NCBI RefSeq assembly: GCF_014252435.1
Contig: NZ_CP059220.1
Location: 124,001 to 188,000, forward strand
DNA from: Blattabacterium cuenoti
GTDB lineage: Bacteria > Bacteroidota > Bacteroidia > Flavobacteriales > Blattabacteriaceae
DNA: 64,000 nt
Direction of reading: 5' to 3'
In this document: positions 29,481 to 39,095 of the stretch, one piece after another
How positions within the stretch are numbered: the first letter of the stretch is position 1
Layout of the letters: each line of letters starts with the position of its first letter
Translations under genes and position numbers: made by a program
Notes under the pieces: model-generated
Databases searched by the model: none
Told to the model about the DNA's origin: nothing
The model's input: only the letters and a program-made list of their open reading frames with translations

Positions 29481-30034
29481 AAAAAATATCTATTTTAGTT
29501 TCTGGAAATGGAACTAATATGATGCATATTTTAAAATCCATAAATCATGGTTTCTTATCAGATTTTATAGTGAATACCGTAATTTCTGATAGATGGTGTA
29601 AAGCCATAAAATATGCCTCTAATAAAAAAATAAAAACTTTTTCTATAAAAAGAAATAAATTTTTATCGGAAAGAATACATGATATCCTAAAGCAGGATAT
29701 TCCATATGTTATAGTTCTTTCCGGTTTCTTATCTATATTAGATCCTAATTTTTGTAAAAAATGGAAAGGAAAAATTATTAATATTCATCCATCTCTTTTA
29801 CCAAAATATGGAGGAATTGGAATGTATGGAATAAAAATTCATGAATTAGTACTGAAAAATAAAGAAAAAACATCAGGAGCAACAGTTCACTATGTAACAA
29901 AAAACGTAGATTCAGGAACAATCATTATGAAGAAATCATGTCATATTGAACCTAAAGAAACATGTCATTCCTTATCAAAAAAAATATCTATTATCGAAAA
30001 AGAAATATTAATTCAATCGATTAAAAATTTTTAA
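29477..30034 (+). CDS. purN: Phosphoribosylglycinamide formyltransferase
   Basis: This 185-aa enzyme transfers a formyl group from 10-formyltetrahydrofolate to GAR. The phosphate loop is SGNGTNMMHIL (near residue 10). Catalytic asparagine and histidine lie in IINIHPSLLP, and the catalytic aspartate in KNVDSGTII. It is shorter than E. coli PurN (212 aa) but complete in its motifs. It is coupled to purM by a 4-nt overlap and followed 68 bp later by purH. Confidence 0.95.
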   Translation: MKKISILVSGNGTNMMHILKSINHGFLSDFIVNTVISDRWCKAIKYASNKKIKTFSIKRNKFLSERIHDILKQDIPYVIVLSGFLSILDPNFCKKWKGKIINIHPSLLPKYGGIGMYGIKIHELVLKNKEKTSGATVHYVTKNVDSGTIIMKKSCHIEPKETCHSLSKKISIIEKEILIQSIKNF

Positions 30035-30102
30035 TTTTCTAAAAAACAATGACATTTGAAAATAATGAAAATTTTTAATCATTTATCATATGATTTTTTA
30101 TT

Positions 30103-31632
30103 ATGAAAAATGCCTTAGTTAGTGTTTATAACAAAAATGAAAAATTACTGAAATTTGTTCATTTTTTAATGGATAAAAAATATCAAATAATTTCTTCTGA
30201 TGGTACATTCCAATATCTAAAAAAAAACGGATTTAAAAAAGTCTTAAAAATATCAGATGTGACATCTTTTCCCGAAATTTTGAACGGAAGAGTAAAAAGC
30301 CTTCATCCTAATATTTATGCAGGAATTTTATCCGATCGAACTATTCAACATCATATTAAATATATTCGAAAACATAATATTCCATTTATTGATATTGTAT
30401 TAATTAATTGTTATCCATTTTGCGAATATCAAAAAAAAAATATGGACATTGATTCTATAATAGATTTTATAGATATAGGAGGACCTGCTATGATTCGTTC
30501 TGCTGCTAAAAATTTTTTTTATGTTACCCCTATCATAGACTTTAATGATTTGAAATACGTTCAATATGAAATCGAAACAATGGGAAACACCTCATTAAAA
30601 TTAAGAAAAAAATTAGCAGGAAAGGCTTTTGATTTTACTTCAACCTATGATTGGAATATTTCCAATTTTTTATATGAAAAAGAAAAATTTCCTAATCATA
30701 TGCATTTTTCTTATAAAAAAAAAATGAATCTCCGGTACGGAGAAAATCCACATCAAAAATCTGCTTATTATATTAACCAAACAAGTCAAGGATCCATGAA
30801 AAATTTTGAACAATTAAATGGAAAAAAACTTTCCTTTAATAATTTAAGAGATATAGATTTAGCTTGGAAAGTCGTATCTCAATTTTCAGATCCAGCTTGT
30901 TGTACAGTAAAACATAGTACTCCTTGTGGTGTTGCTTTAGGAAAAAATATTTTTGAAGCTTTTCAAAAAACTTATGACGCTGATTTTATTTCTTTTTTTG
31001 GTGGAATATTGGCCGTTAATAAACCTATTTCAAAGAAATTAGCAGAAAAAATAACAAATATTTTTTTAGAAGTCATTATATCTCCAAGTTATGACTTAGA
31101 AATCGTAAAAATACTTAAAAAGAAAAAAAAATTAATCATTATTCAAATGAATTCCTCTACGATTTCTGAATTATTAGAATTTGTTCAAATAGATGGAGGT
31201 TTATTAATACAAGAGTCAGATTACTTTGTACCTGATGTAAAACATTATAATTTAGTAACAAGACGATCTTTTTCTGAAGAGGAAAAAAAATCTTTATTTT
31301 TTGCACAAAAAGTAGTAAAATATGTAAAATCTAACGCAATTGTTATAACTAAAGGAACACAAACTTTAGGAATATCTGGAGGTCAGACTAATAGAATATG
31401 GGCAGCTCGTCAAGCTATCAATAGATCTCTAGAAAAAAATGAATATGGGTTGGTTTTAGCTTCTGATGCTTTTTTTCCTTTTCGTGATGTTGTAGACGAA
31501 GTAGCACGATCTGGCCGTATTCAAGCAATCATTCAACCAGGAGGATCAATACGTGATAAGGAATCAATCCAAGCTTGCGACGATCATGGAATAGCAATGG
31601 CTTTTACTGGAAGAAGATCTTTTAAACATTAG
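30103..31632 (+). CDS. purH: AICAR transformylase / IMP cyclohydrolase
   Basis: This 509-aa bifunctional enzyme performs the last two steps to IMP. The N-terminal MGS-like IMP cyclohydrolase (about 1-190) has NGRVKSLHP and the IDIGGPAMIRSAAKN loop; the C-terminal transformylase has the catalytic lysine-histidine in CTVKHSTPCGVALG and ends with the family's GIAMAFTGRRSFKH. Length and order match E. coli PurH (529 aa). purD starts 4 bp after its stop. Confidence 0.97.
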   Translation: MKNALVSVYNKNEKLLKFVHFLMDKKYQIISSDGTFQYLKKNGFKKVLKISDVTSFPEILNGRVKSLHPNIYAGILSDRTIQHHIKYIRKHNIPFIDIVLINCYPFCEYQKKNMDIDSIIDFIDIGGPAMIRSAAKNFFYVTPIIDFNDLKYVQYEIETMGNTSLKLRKKLAGKAFDFTSTYDWNISNFLYEKEKFPNHMHFSYKKKMNLRYGENPHQKSAYYINQTSQGSMKNFEQLNGKKLSFNNLRDIDLAWKVVSQFSDPACCTVKHSTPCGVALGKNIFEAFQKTYDADFISFFGGILAVNKPISKKLAEKITNIFLEVIISPSYDLEIVKILKKKKKLIIIQMNSSTISELLEFVQIDGGLLIQESDYFVPDVKHYNLVTRRSFSEEEKKSLFFAQKVVKYVKSNAIVITKGTQTLGISGGQTNRIWAARQAINRSLEKNEYGLVLASDAFFPFRDVVDEVARSGRIQAIIQPGGSIRDKESIQACDDHGIAMAFTGRRSFKH

Positions 31633-31636
31633 TGAT

Positions 31637-32875
31637 ATGAAATTTTTAATTATTGGCAATGGTGGACGTGAACACGCTATTGGAAAAAAATTATTAGAAG
31701 ATGATCCATTTGTAAAAATTTATTTTTATCCTGGAAATGGCGGAACAGATTTAATAGGAAATAATGTCAAAAAATATTCTTCTATTTTAGAATTAGTTGT
31801 TTTTGTAAAAAAAAATAAAATAGATATCACGATTGTAGGATCGGAAATTTTTCTTATGCAGAAAATAGTAGATATATTTCATCATTATAAATTAAAAATA
31901 ATTGGACCACATTATTTAGCAGCTAAACTAGAAGGAGATCGAATTTTTTCAAAATCTTTTATGAATAAATATGGAATACGAACGCCAAAACATCAAATAT
32001 TCCATAATTATCATGAAGCGGTAAAATTCTTAGAAGATAATAATGATTCATTCGCCATCAAAACAAATGGAATTGCTTATGGAAAAGGAGTTATATTAAC
32101 TCATAATAAAAAGGAAACCAAAGAAGCATTAAAAATGATTATGGTAAAGAAAAAATTTGGAAAATCAGGTGATAAAGTTATTATAGAAGAATTTTTAAAT
32201 GGAAAAGAAGTATCTATTATATCATTTTTTGATGGAAAAAATATTATTCCGTTTCTATCTTCAAAAGATTATAAAAAAATAGGGGATAATGATATTGGAT
32301 TGAATACAGGAGGAATGGGTTGTATAGCACCTAATCCACATATGAATCATTCTATATGGATGGATTTTAAAAAAAATATATTAATCCCTACTTTAGAAGG
32401 ATTAATCTTAGAAAAATTAAATTTTTTTGGTTTTTTATACTTTGGATTAATGATCACTTCTAATAAAATTTACTTGTTAGAATATAACACTCGTTTTGGA
32501 GATCCTGAAGCACAAACTCTATTACCATTATTAATGAAAAATAATTTTTTACATATGATTAAATCTCCTTTTCAAGGAAAAACAGTCCATCTTCATTGGA
32601 AAAATTATTGTTCATGTTGTATAGTTATATCTTCCAAAGGATATCCGGAAAAATATGATATTGGAAAAAAAATTATGGGAATAGAAAAATTAAAAGAACC
32701 ATTTTTTATTTCTGGTGCTAGAAGAGAAAAAAATACATGGTATACGACAAGTGGACGAGTATTAAATATTCTAGGAATAGGAAATTCTATACAGGAAGCT
32801 AGATATCTAGCTTATCAAAAAATAAAACAAATTCAATTTGAAAATTATTACTTTAGAAAAGATATTGGTTTATAG
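31637..32875 (+). CDS. purD: Phosphoribosylamine-glycine ligase (GAR synthetase)
   Basis: This 412-aa ATP-grasp enzyme joins phosphoribosylamine and glycine. It starts with the Rossmann loop IGNGGREHAIG (6-16); the ATP-grasp part includes FAIKTNGIAYGKGV and VIIEEFLNGKEVS, and the metal-binding end has LEYNTRFGDPEAQ. The length is slightly below E. coli PurD (429 aa). It is close-packed between purH (4 bp) and guaA (12 bp). Confidence 0.96.
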   Translation: MKFLIIGNGGREHAIGKKLLEDDPFVKIYFYPGNGGTDLIGNNVKKYSSILELVVFVKKNKIDITIVGSEIFLMQKIVDIFHHYKLKIIGPHYLAAKLEGDRIFSKSFMNKYGIRTPKHQIFHNYHEAVKFLEDNNDSFAIKTNGIAYGKGVILTHNKKETKEALKMIMVKKKFGKSGDKVIIEEFLNGKEVSIISFFDGKNIIPFLSSKDYKKIGDNDIGLNTGGMGCIAPNPHMNHSIWMDFKKNILIPTLEGLILEKLNFFGFLYFGLMITSNKIYLLEYNTRFGDPEAQTLLPLLMKNNFLHMIKSPFQGKTVHLHWKNYCSCCIVISSKGYPEKYDIGKKIMGIEKLKEPFFISGARREKNTWYTTSGRVLNILGIGNSIQEARYLAYQKIKQIQFENYYFRKDIGL

Positions 32876-32887
32876 TAAGTATAAAAA

Positions 32888-34435
32888 ATGAAAAAAGATA
32901 TAATTATTATATTAGATTTTGGTTCTCAATATAGTCATATGATAGCAAGAAGAATTCGAGATATAGGAATCTATTCTTTATTATATCCTTATCATATTTC
33001 TATAAATAGAATATTATATAATAAACCTAAAGGAATTATTTTATCAGGTGGTCCATCTTCAGTTTATAGAAACGATTCACTATTAATATCTGATAATATT
33101 TTTCAATTAGATATTCCAATTCTTGGAATTTGTTATGGAATGCAAGTGATTTCTTTTATTTTTGGAGGTCAAATTAACAAATCGAAGAATAAAGAATATG
33201 GAAAATCTGATTTTATTATAGATAAAGAAAATTCGTTGTTTTATCAAATACCTAAAAAGTCTGTTGTTTGGATGAGTCATTTTGATGAAGTAACCCATTT
33301 ACCGAAACAATTTCAAATTATGGGACATACTTCTTCTTGTTCTATAGCCGCATTTAAACATGTAAACAAAAATATTTACGCAGTCCAATTTCACCCAGAA
33401 GTCAAAAATACAGAATTTGGAATACATATGTTGAAAAATTTTTCTATGAATATTTGTAAATGCCATGCTAATTGGAGATTAAATAATTTTATTAAAAAAT
33501 CTATATATGATATAAAAAAATATGTTTCTAATAAAAAAGTAATATTAGGTATATCTGGTGGATTGGATTCTTTTGTTACAGCTTATATAATTTACAAAGC
33601 AATTGGAAATTCTCTAAAATGTATTTTTGTCGATACCGGATTATTATTAAATGGAGAGAAAAAAATCATATATAATTTATGTAAAAAAATGAATTTTTCT
33701 ATTAAAATCATTAATGCACAACATCATTTTTTATCTAAATTATCTGGAATTTCAAATCCTGAAATGAAAAGAAAAATTGTAGGGAGAGAGTTTGTTTATT
33801 TATTTCAAAAAGAATCTGAAAAAATTAAAAATGCTAAATTTTTAGCACAGGGAACCATTTATTCAGATGTCATAGAATCTTCTATTTCTGATAATCATCA
33901 AAATATTTTCAGTCATTCTATCAAATCTCATCATAACGTAGGTGGGTTACCAACTTCGATGAAGTTAAAACTCATGGAGCCACTAAAAAAATTGTTTAAA
34001 GATGAAGTTCGATCTATAGGACAAGAGTTAGGAATTCCTAAAAAAATTTTATATCGTTATCCTTTTCCTGGACCTGGATTAAGTATTCGTATTATTGGAA
34101 AAATAAATAAAAAAAAAATAGCAATTTTAAAAAAATCGGAACATATCTTGGATCAAGAATTAACAAATTTTGGTTTTAAAGAAAATGTAAGTCAGGCTTT
34201 TATTATCCTATTACCCATTAAATCTGTAGGAGTAATGGGAGATAAAAGGACGTATGAATATACAGCTGTACTTCGTGCTGTTAATACAGAGGATTTTATG
34301 ACGGCTACTTTTTCTAAATTATCTTATGAATTTTTAGAAACTATTTCGAATAGAATTGTTAATGAAGTTTCAGGAATTAATAGAGTATTATTTGACATTA
34401 CCTCTAAGCCTCCATCAACTATTGAATGGGAATAA
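32888..34435 (+). CDS. guaA: GMP synthase (glutamine-hydrolysing)
   Basis: This 515-aa enzyme aminates XMP to GMP. The N-terminal class I glutaminase has nucleophile C82 (LGICYGMQ) and the histidine-glutamate pair in VQFHPEV. The ATP pyrophosphatase P-loop is GISGGLDS, and the dimerisation domain ends in the characteristic KPPSTIEWE. It is the last gene of the purine block. GuaB, which makes XMP, is not in the window. It converges on accD with a 6-bp gap. Confidence 0.97.
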   Translation: MKKDIIIILDFGSQYSHMIARRIRDIGIYSLLYPYHISINRILYNKPKGIILSGGPSSVYRNDSLLISDNIFQLDIPILGICYGMQVISFIFGGQINKSKNKEYGKSDFIIDKENSLFYQIPKKSVVWMSHFDEVTHLPKQFQIMGHTSSCSIAAFKHVNKNIYAVQFHPEVKNTEFGIHMLKNFSMNICKCHANWRLNNFIKKSIYDIKKYVSNKKVILGISGGLDSFVTAYIIYKAIGNSLKCIFVDTGLLLNGEKKIIYNLCKKMNFSIKIINAQHHFLSKLSGISNPEMKRKIVGREFVYLFQKESEKIKNAKFLAQGTIYSDVIESSISDNHQNIFSHSIKSHHNVGGLPTSMKLKLMEPLKKLFKDEVRSIGQELGIPKKILYRYPFPGPGLSIRIIGKINKKKIAILKKSEHILDQELTNFGFKENVSQAFIILLPIKSVGVMGDKRTYEYTAVLRAVNTEDFMTATFSKLSYEFLETISNRIVNEVSGINRVLFDITSKPPSTIEWE

Positions 34436-34441
34436 CATGAT

Positions 34442-35284
34442 TTACATCATCATAGAAATTAATTGACATATATTTTCTTTTAATTCAGTTCTTGGAGATA
34501 TTAAATCTATAAATCCATGTTCCATAAGAAATTCAGAAGTTTGAAATTCTTTTGGTAAATCTTTTCCTATAGTTTCTCGAATAACCCTAGGTCCAGCAAA
34601 ACCAATAAGAGCTCCTGGTTCTGCAATATTTACATCGCCAAGCAAAGCATAAGAAGCTGTAACTCCTCCCATTGTTGGATCAGTAATGACAGAAATATAA
34701 GGTATTTTTGTTTCTCTCAATTGAGTTAATCTTGCTACTGTTTTAGCCATTTGCATTAAAGAAAATGTAGACTCCATTATTCTTGCTCCTCCAGATTTTG
34801 ATATAAGGATATATGGATTTTTTTTCTCAATGCAATATTTGATAGATCTAGAAATTTTTTCTCCTACTACAGACCCCATGGATCCTCCTATGAAAGAAAA
34901 ATCCATGCATGATATCACCACATCTATTCCATTTATTTGTCCGATACCTGTTCGAATTGCATCATATAAATGAGTTTTTTTTCTGGATTCTTTAATTCGA
35001 TCTGTATATTTTTTATAGTCAATCCATTTTATAGGATCTTTACTAACCATTCGAACATCTATTTCTAAAAATTTAGAATTATCGAAAAGAATTTCAAAAT
35101 ATTCTTGACTATGAATTCGAACGTGATATCCATCTTCTGGACTAACATATGAATTTTTTTTTAATTTATCCGTTTCAATAATGTTTCCACTAGGAGTTCG
35201 ATACCATATTCCTTTTGGAAAATCTTTCCTTTCGTTTACAGATGTTGATATATTTTTTTTTTTTCTTTTTAAAAACCAAGACAT
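34442..35284 (-). CDS. accD: Acetyl-CoA carboxylase carboxyltransferase beta subunit, zinc finger lost
   Basis: This 280-aa subunit transfers the carboxyl group from carboxybiotin to acetyl-CoA for fatty acid synthesis. The crotonase-like core is intact ([55 protein letters not shown]). The N-terminal four-cysteine zinc ribbon of E. coli AccD is still alignable, but its cysteines are replaced: T30 and G33 in RTPSGN, S48 and D51 in VSPEDGYH. I recall the same replacement in flavobacterial AccD, so it is probably lineage-wide. It is downstream of fbaA (10 bp). accA is elsewhere. Confidence 0.94.
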   Translation of the reverse strand: MSWFLKRKKKNISTSVNERKDFPKGIWYRTPSGNIIETDKLKKNSYVSPEDGYHVRIHSQEYFEILFDNSKFLEIDVRMVSKDPIKWIDYKKYTDRIKESRKKTHLYDAIRTGIGQINGIDVVISCMDFSFIGGSMGSVVGEKISRSIKYCIEKKNPYILISKSGGARIMESTFSLMQMAKTVARLTQLRETKIPYISVITDPTMGGVTASYALLGDVNIAEPGALIGFAGPRVIRETIGKDLPKEFQTSEFLMEHGFIDLISPRTELKENICQLISMMM

Positions 35285-35294
35285 GTATTTATTT

Positions 35295-36362
35295 TTATAA
35301 AGTATTAACGTTATTCATACATATGAAATATTTTTTTAAAAGTTTTTTAAAATATATTTCTCCTTCTCTCAGCCAAATTCTTGGATCATAATATTTTTTA
35401 TTTGGTTGATATTTTCCTTTTGGATTTCCGATTTGTCGTTTAATATATTCCTTATTCTTGATCATATAATCTCGTACACCACAAGTAAAAGCATATTGTA
35501 AATCGGTATCAATGTTCATTTTCACAACTCCATAATGAATGGAATCTTGAATTTCTTGGTTAGAAGAACCTGATCCTCCATGAAAAACAAAAGATACTGG
35601 ATTTTTTTTAGTACAAAATTGATTTTGTATGTATTCTTGTGATTTTTTTAGTATTTCAGGACGAAGCATGACATTTCCTGGTTTATATACTCCATGTACG
35701 TTTCCAAATGAAGCAGCTATTAAAAAATTTGGGGCAATATTTCTTAACTTTTCATAAGCATAACAAACTTCTTCAGGTTGAGTATAAAGTTTATTATTTT
35801 CTACATTTGAATGATCTATTCCATCTTCTTCTCCTCCTGTTACTCCAAGTTCTATTTCCATAGTCATTTGTATTTTTTTCATACGATCAAAATATTTTTC
35901 ACATATTTTGACATTTTCCTCTAAAGGTTCTTGGGATAAATCCAGCATATGTGAACTAAATAGAGTTTTGCCAAAACGTTTATAATATATTTCATTTGCT
36001 TCCATTAATCCATCTATCCATGGTAAAAAAGATTTAGGACAATGATCTGTATGGATCAGAACCGTCGATTTATATATAGATGCTAATTCATGAATATGCA
36101 TTGCACATGCTATTGATCCTTTTATTGCCGCTTTTTGATTATCATTATTTATTCCTTTTCCAGCATTAAAAATGGCACCTCCATTAGATAACTGAATAAT
36201 TACAGGAGAATTAATTTCTGCAGCGGTCTCCATTACCGAATTGATTGTATTGGATCCAACAACGTTGATTGCTGGAATGGAAAAAATATTTTCTTTAGCA
36301 TAATCCAATATTTCTTTTACAAGATTACCAGTAGCAACTCCAAAAGGAAATTTTCTAGACAT
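35295..36362 (-). CDS. fbaA: Fructose-bisphosphate aldolase, class II
   Basis: This 355-aa zinc aldolase cleaves or forms fructose-1,6-bisphosphate. The zinc ligands are in [12 protein letters not shown] and the later HGGSGS and GNVHGVY segments, and the [11 protein letters not shown] motif binds substrate phosphate. I start at the ATG at 36362 ([12 protein letters not shown]), which matches E. coli FbaA (359 aa). The longer frame from a TTG at 36416 runs through a good promoter at 36389-36417 and is rejected. It probably forms an operon with accD. Confidence 0.96.
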   Translation of the reverse strand: MSRKFPFGVATGNLVKEILDYAKENIFSIPAINVVGSNTINSVMETAAEINSPVIIQLSNGGAIFNAGKGINNDNQKAAIKGSIACAMHIHELASIYKSTVLIHTDHCPKSFLPWIDGLMEANEIYYKRFGKTLFSSHMLDLSQEPLEENVKICEKYFDRMKKIQMTMEIELGVTGGEEDGIDHSNVENNKLYTQPEEVCYAYEKLRNIAPNFLIAASFGNVHGVYKPGNVMLRPEILKKSQEYIQNQFCTKKNPVSFVFHGGSGSSNQEIQDSIHYGVVKMNIDTDLQYAFTCGVRDYMIKNKEYIKRQIGNPKGKYQPNKKYYDPRIWLREGEIYFKKLLKKYFICMNNVNTL

Positions 36363-36388
36363 GTGTTTATAATTTTTTAAAGAATGAA

Positions 36389-36417
36389 CAAATGTAAAAA
36401 AATTCTTTGTGTACAAA
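36389..36417 (-). promoter_or_regulatory. Predicted Bacteroidetes-type promoter for fbaA-accD
   Basis: On the minus strand TTTG (36417-36414) and TACATTTG (36396-36389) are separated by 17 bp. This fits the flavobacterial sigma-factor consensus TTG-N17-23-TAnnTTTG. The -7 element lies 26 bp before the fbaA ATG. Of the gene starts I inspected for this motif, it is the one with both elements correctly spaced. Confidence 0.55.
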
Positions 36418-36493
36418 CAATATGAATGTAAATTGATGATTTTTCAATGAAAACATACTATTGCTTTTCTATTCAAATAAAACGATCAATTCT

Positions 36494-39094
36494 ATGTTAG
36501 AATTAGGAACTTTTAACCTATATAATGCTTCAGCTGGAACTGGAAAAACATCGGTTTTAATAAGTAAATATCTTTATATTTTATTAAAAAGTAGAAATCC
36601 AGATGAATTTAAAAAAATTTTAGTTCTTACTTTTACAAAAAAATCTTCTGAAGAAATAAAAAAACGGATTCTTAAATGTATAGAAAATTTATCAAATCAA
36701 AAAAAAATTGATAAAGAATTTCATATTTTATTGGACAATCTTATCCAAGATAGTCATTTGACAAAGAAAGATTGTTACAATCGATCCAAAAATATATTAT
36801 GTGCAATTTTAAATGATTTTTCTTCTTTTTCGCAAAATGTGAGTACTATTGATAAATTTACTTATCGCATTGTTCGATCTTTTCTTTATAAAAAAGAATT
36901 ATCATTAGAAATGAATACCAATCAATTTGTATCAGAAGTAGTCAAAAATATCACGTATAGTTTAATGAATTCAAAAAAATGGACCAAGTTTTTAATACAG
37001 TATTCTTTAGATAGATTCCAATCTGGAAAAAGTTGGAATATAGAAAAAGAATTAGAAAAAATAGCATTTTTAATGATCAATGAAAATCATTTTTTTTCTA
37101 TCAAAAAAATGGAAAACTATTCTGTTAAAAATTTTTTAAAATTAAAAAATACATTGAAAATAAGAACAACATATTTTGAAAAAATATGTAAAATGCAAGG
37201 TGAAAAATTTTTCCATTTTTTGGAAAAAAATTGCATTCAAAAAAGTTCATTTACATGTTTATATTTTTATAATTTTTTTCAAAAACTTCGAATGGGACGT
37301 ATTATATTAAATCCATTTACAAAACGTTTATGTAACAATATTCAAAAAGGAAAGATTTTTTCTTTGAAAATATTGAAAAAAAATACAATAAATTCATTAG
37401 ATCAAAAATGTAAAAAAATATTTTATTTGTATAATAAAACAAAAAATTTGTATAACAAAAAAATATCTTTTTATCTTTTGGATAAGATATTATTAAATAA
37501 TATCAATTTTTTATTAATTTTTCATGAAATGAACCAAGAATTTTCTTCGTTGAAAGAAAAAAAAAGGATTATTCTTAATGCGGATCTAAATAAAATACTT
37601 CATGATAAATTAATAAAATCATTACCAAAAATTTATGAGACGATTGGAACAAAATATCAACACTATTTGATAGATGAATTCCAAGATATATCCTATTTAC
37701 AATGGAAAAACATTAAAATTCTTGTAGAAAATGCTTTATCAGAAAACGGAACAGCTATAATAGTAGGGGACCCAAAACAATCGATATATCGATGGAGAGG
37801 AGGAGATTCTCAACAAATGATTGATATAATAAATTCCAAAAAAACTACTTATAAAAAAAAAATAAAAACGATAAATACAAATTTTAGAAGTTTTCAGGAA
37901 ATTGTGAATTTTAATAATTCATTTTATACATACATATCTAAATTTTTTCGTCATACAATTTATCAAAATATATACCAAAATTCTACGCAAAAAACGTTTA
38001 AAAACAAAAAAGGATATGTTGAACTAAATTTTTATAATGATCATGTTTTATCAAATAAATATAGAAATTATAAAGAATATATTTATAATAATATTAAAAA
38101 AAAAATTAATAAATGTTTACAACAAAAATATTCACTATCAGATATTTCTATATTGGTTAGAACTAATGAAGAGTGCCATTTTTTATCGGAACATTTAATC
38201 AAAGATGGGGTTAGAGTCAATACTTATGGATCTCTTTTAATCAAAAATTATGTAGAAATAAAAATTATCACAAATGTTTTGGATATTATATCTCATCCTT
38301 TTTCTTATGATAAAAGATTTGTACTCATTTTATTATTATTAGAAAATCATTTTTTTCAAAATCAAAAAAACATACATGATTTTATTGTTAAAATTATTCA
38401 TCTACCATTAGATTCGTTTTTAGAAAAAATTATATTAAAAAAATATTTAAACAAAAAAAAAATATATAATAAATCTATATATCAAATTTCGAAAATCATC
38501 ATAGAATCTTTTCATTTATTAAATAAAAAAAATTATGCCATTATTTATGCTTATTTAGATTTTATATATAGAAGTACAAAAAAAACAGGAAATTCCATCC
38601 TAGATTTTTTAGAAAATTGGGAGTTAAGAAAAAATCAAGAAAGTATTTTTATTTCTGGAAATACAAATAATTTGATTCACGTCATGACCATTCATAAATC
38701 GAAAGGACTACAATATCCTATAGTCATGATTCCATTCGCAAGTTGGAAAATTATACCTTCAAGAAAAAAGGAAGGAGAGTGGATTAATATAAATCCTTTT
38801 TTTTATCATGGAATAAATTCTATATATATAGAATTAGAACCATTTTTTATGAAAATAAATAATCAAAAAATACGTAATTTATATAAAAATCACCTATCAA
38901 AAATGTTATTTGATAATATCAATTTGTTATATGTAGCAACTACTAGACCGATTGAACAACTTATTTTATTTTCAAAAATAGCAAATGAGAAATATATATC
39001 ATATTATATCAAAGATTTTCTACATGAAAAAAAAATTTGGAATGATCAACAATTTTGTTACTTTTTTGGAAAAAAAACCATCAAAAATGATTAA
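36494..39094 (+). CDS. UvrD/AddA-like DNA helicase without nuclease domain
   Basis: This superfamily 1 helicase of about 866 aa resembles the Bacteroidetes AddA/RecB-like protein of double-strand break repair. Walker A is ASAGTGKT (12-19), Walker B is DEFQD (from residue 394), and further helicase motifs are GDPKQSIYRWRGGD, TMHKSKGLQ-like MTIHKSKGLQYP and the motif VI VATTRP. The protein ends roughly 45 residues after motif VI, so the usual C-terminal PD-(D/E)XK nuclease domain is absent, and no addB-like gene follows. I start at the ATG at 36494; a TTG at 36461 is the longer alternative. Whether it works as a stand-alone helicase is unknown. Confidence 0.88.
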   Translation: MLELGTFNLYNASAGTGKTSVLISKYLYILLKSRNPDEFKKILVLTFTKKSSEEIKKRILKCIENLSNQKKIDKEFHILLDNLIQDSHLTKKDCYNRSKNILCAILNDFSSFSQNVSTIDKFTYRIVRSFLYKKELSLEMNTNQFVSEVVKNITYSLMNSKKWTKFLIQYSLDRFQSGKSWNIEKELEKIAFLMINENHFFSIKKMENYSVKNFLKLKNTLKIRTTYFEKICKMQGEKFFHFLEKNCIQKSSFTCLYFYNFFQKLRMGRIILNPFTKRLCNNIQKGKIFSLKILKKNTINSLDQKCKKIFYLYNKTKNLYNKKISFYLLDKILLNNINFLLIFHEMNQEFSSLKEKKRIILNADLNKILHDKLIKSLPKIYETIGTKYQHYLIDEFQDISYLQWKNIKILVENALSENGTAIIVGDPKQSIYRWRGGDSQQMIDIINSKKTTYKKKIKTINTNFRSFQEIVNFNNSFYTYISKFFRHTIYQNIYQNSTQKTFKNKKGYVELNFYNDHVLSNKYRNYKEYIYNNIKKKINKCLQQKYSLSDISILVRTNEECHFLSEHLIKDGVRVNTYGSLLIKNYVEIKIITNVLDIISHPFSYDKRFVLILLLLENHFFQNQKNIHDFIVKIIHLPLDSFLEKIILKKYLNKKKIYNKSIYQISKIIIESFHLLNKKNYAIIYAYLDFIYRSTKKTGNSILDFLENWELRKNQESIFISGNTNNLIHVMTIHKSKGLQYPIVMIPFASWKIIPSRKKEGEWININPFFYHGINSIYIELEPFFMKINNQKIRNLYKNHLSKMLFDNINLLYVATTRPIEQLILFSKIANEKYISYYIKDFLHEKKIWNDQQFCYFFGKKTIKND

Positions 39095-39095
39095 T

